From JAHDHW01 sp964551455 (GTDB taxonomy: Bacteria; Bacteroidota; Bacteroidia; Chitinophagales; Saprospiraceae): a stretch of DNA of 15,875 nt. The position numbers were made by a program, and so were the translations under genes. Below, piece after piece: positions 14,601 through 15,875 of the stretch; position 1 is the stretch's first letter; every line of letters starts with the position of its first letter. The stretch lies in NCBI GenBank assembly GCA_964551455.1, contig CAZKDA010000108.1, forward strand, positions 1 to 15,875. Reading direction: 5' to 3'. The notes below the pieces were generated by a model. The model was not told where the DNA came from. It was given only the letters and a program-made list of their open reading frames with translations, and searched no databases.

Positions 14601-15389
14601 ATGCAGAAGTCCTTTTTTGCCGATCAGGTCGATTTGAATATTGCCCTGGATCCATCGACATCGTTTCCACTTTACAGTGAACAGGAGAAAATCCTGGAAC
14701 TCATAATGAATTATGTGCCGCTTCCATACAGTGTCACGGAGTTTGGCTGTGGTAATAAATGTACCATGATCATTCAGCAATTAATAGACCTGGGAATCCC
14801 GTCTTTTGCTATCGAACGAGGCATGATCATGGAAAAAGATATGTCTCCGGAGGCACTCGCTCAAAAAAACTATCTCAAACGTCCTCATGCGCTTACAGTA
14901 GAAAATATTTTATACCATAAGATCAATTTTGCCGATGAAGTCCTGGTGACGCTTCTTCGGGAAGAAGGGATCACGGTGGATACGAAAAAGAATGTAATCT
15001 CAACCGGTCCTTATAGCCTCACCCATAAAAAGACTGTCCAGTTTGTAAAGGCCCGTAGTCATGTTTTTCCATTAGTGTTCTTCTGGGATGAAAAAGAGAA
15101 AGAAGTACGGCAAATGGTTATTGACCCCACCCTGGACCAAGATGAATTTTTTATGCTCTCCCAACTGAGAAAATACCTGCACAGCTCGGAAAGCCTGATC
15201 TTTACCGCCCCGCTGATGGGTGAATTTATGCTGGACGAAGCGTTTATGACCGAGGCCCAGCATAAGGAATTCCAGCAGTTAACAGGCCGGTCTCATATTG
15301 CAGACCTTTCCAGGGCGGATTATTGTTCCCTGGTTCGCAAAATGAATAAGGCTGAAAAAGGCAGTATCCACGGCGATCTCTGTCGGTGA
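14601..15389 (+). CDS. Protein-glutaminase-like Cys/His/Asp protein, frame broken near its end
   Basis: The only plus-strand gene. The ATG at 14601 is the first after an in-frame stop at 14589-14591. There is no signal peptide, so the product should be cytoplasmic. The 262 residues show C50 in EFGCGNKCTM, H154 in ARSHVFPLVFFW and D175 in MVIDPTL. The order and the H-to-D spacing of 21 resemble bacterial protein-glutaminases of the Chryseobacterium type, where a GC-x-x-A motif, an H-V-A strand and a V-I-D-P strand form the active site. The C-to-H spacing (104) is much longer than in that enzyme, so the assignment is tentative. After about codon 253 (AEK, 15351-15359) the frame leaves the conserved-looking path and ends in GSIHGDLCR. 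Dropping one A from the A5 run at 15355-15359 joins it to the next open frame. It may be a broken gene or contain an assembly indel. Confidence 0.6.
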   Translation: MQKSFFADQVDLNIALDPSTSFPLYSEQEKILELIMNYVPLPYSVTEFGCGNKCTMIIQQLIDLGIPSFAIERGMIMEKDMSPEALAQKNYLKRPHALTVENILYHKINFADEVLVTLLREEGITVDTKKNVISTGPYSLTHKKTVQFVKARSHVFPLVFFWDEKEKEVRQMVIDPTLDQDEFFMLSQLRKYLHSSESLIFTAPLMGEFMLDEAFMTEAQHKEFQQLTGRSHIADLSRADYCSLVRKMNKAEKGSIHGDLCR

Positions 15390-15462
15390 ATTCTATACCC
15401 GTCACACCTACGAAAGACATATCGAACAAGGAGACTTCCTCGACAGGAAGCGTGTTCCGTTT

Positions 15463-15864
15463 ATGCTTGTACAGACCATTATGGGCATTCACCAGGAGGA
15501 TTTTGTATTTGAAGGGGAGGACGCAGAAGAAGCTGCTTTAGCGTATAACCTGATGCTTCGCCGGCTTATACAGGAAACCCCGGCTTTTGAAAATGTGCGG
15601 ATCACAGGCGGAATATTTGATTCAAATTTTGAGGAAACATCAATCAAAATTCCGGTTGATTTTGCCATGAGATGGACCCTCCATGGTTTGCGGGATCACG
15701 CCGGTGCAACGAGAAATGAAAACAGGCGCGATGCAGGGATTGCCGCTGCACGACTCGTTGAACAATGCCGTTTGATCGTTGACCATTTCAATCTGCAAGA
15801 AGGAAGTGAATTTCGTGTATATAGTGTCTGGCCGAAAACGTCAACCTGGTGTATAACTAATTGA
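15463..15864 (+). CDS. C-terminal part of the frameshifted protein
   Basis: This frame is open from 15349, just after a stop at 15346-15348, but its first ATG is at 15463. Read from about 15355 it continues the preceding protein smoothly (AEK joined to AVSTAISVGEFYTRHTYE), with even amino-acid use, so I regard it as the rest of the same gene and not an independent one. The visible part is a mixed helix/strand domain (EDAEEAALAYNLMLRRLI, SIKIPVDFAMRW, RRDAGIAAARLVEQ) that I do not recognise. The last residues (VWPKTSTWCITN) look unnatural. One base inserted near 15825-15828 would give SVLAENVNLVYN and a stop at 15858-15860, suggesting a second small frame error. The whole gene would then be about 420 residues. 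Confidence 0.5.
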   Translation: MLVQTIMGIHQEDFVFEGEDAEEAALAYNLMLRRLIQETPAFENVRITGGIFDSNFEETSIKIPVDFAMRWTLHGLRDHAGATRNENRRDAGIAAARLVEQCRLIVDHFNLQEGSEFRVYSVWPKTSTWCITN

Positions 15865-15875
15865 TATACAGAGGA

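Overview
The window reads as a chromosomal segment of a Bacteroidota member. A Saprospiraceae-like lineage is my guess, not something the sequence proves. Supporting signs are a short primary sigma factor without region 1.1, a promoter with the Bacteroidota -7 motif TAnnTTTG, two secreted proteins ending in type IX secretion (T9SS) type A sorting domains, and an envelope protein with a CarboxypepD_reg-like start. Every gene from base 1 to about 14350 is on the minus strand. Only the rightmost gene is on the plus strand.

Reading right to left along the minus strand, 14351-8944 holds two consecutive T9SS cargo genes. The first is a 1315-residue mosaic ending in a choice-of-anchor I beta-propeller. 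The second is a choice-of-anchor L/PKD protein. A 629-base gene-free stretch full of short palindromes (8315-8943) follows. Next come a CarboxypepD_reg-like/barrel-like envelope protein (8314-6170), a palindromic repeat region, and mazG (5790-5032). The conserved core of ribosomal protein S15 (rpsO), polynucleotide phosphorylase (pnp) and the primary sigma factor (rpoD) follows, and the start of a truncated SH3-domain lipoprotein closes the left edge.

The core genes are close together but not one simple operon. rpsO, pnp and rpoD each have a well-formed intrinsic terminator just downstream. rpsO also has a clear promoter of its own. Together they cover transcription initiation, RNA turnover and translation; mazG beside them cleans nucleotide pools. 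The envelope and secreted genes are the lineage-specific part.

The plus-strand gene at 14601 onward is the least conventional item. Its first 262 residues show Cys, His and Asp spacing that recalls bacterial protein-glutaminases. The frame breaks at a run of five A's near 15355-15359, and the remainder continues in another frame, with a possible second break near 15825. The other main signals are non-coding: a three-armed 104-base palindrome (5867-5970), an inverted 22/23 partial copy of it on the other side of mazG, and a hairpin cluster at 8403-8894 bracketed by an exact 15-base direct repeat. I see no CRISPR array, tRNA, rRNA, transposase or phage gene.
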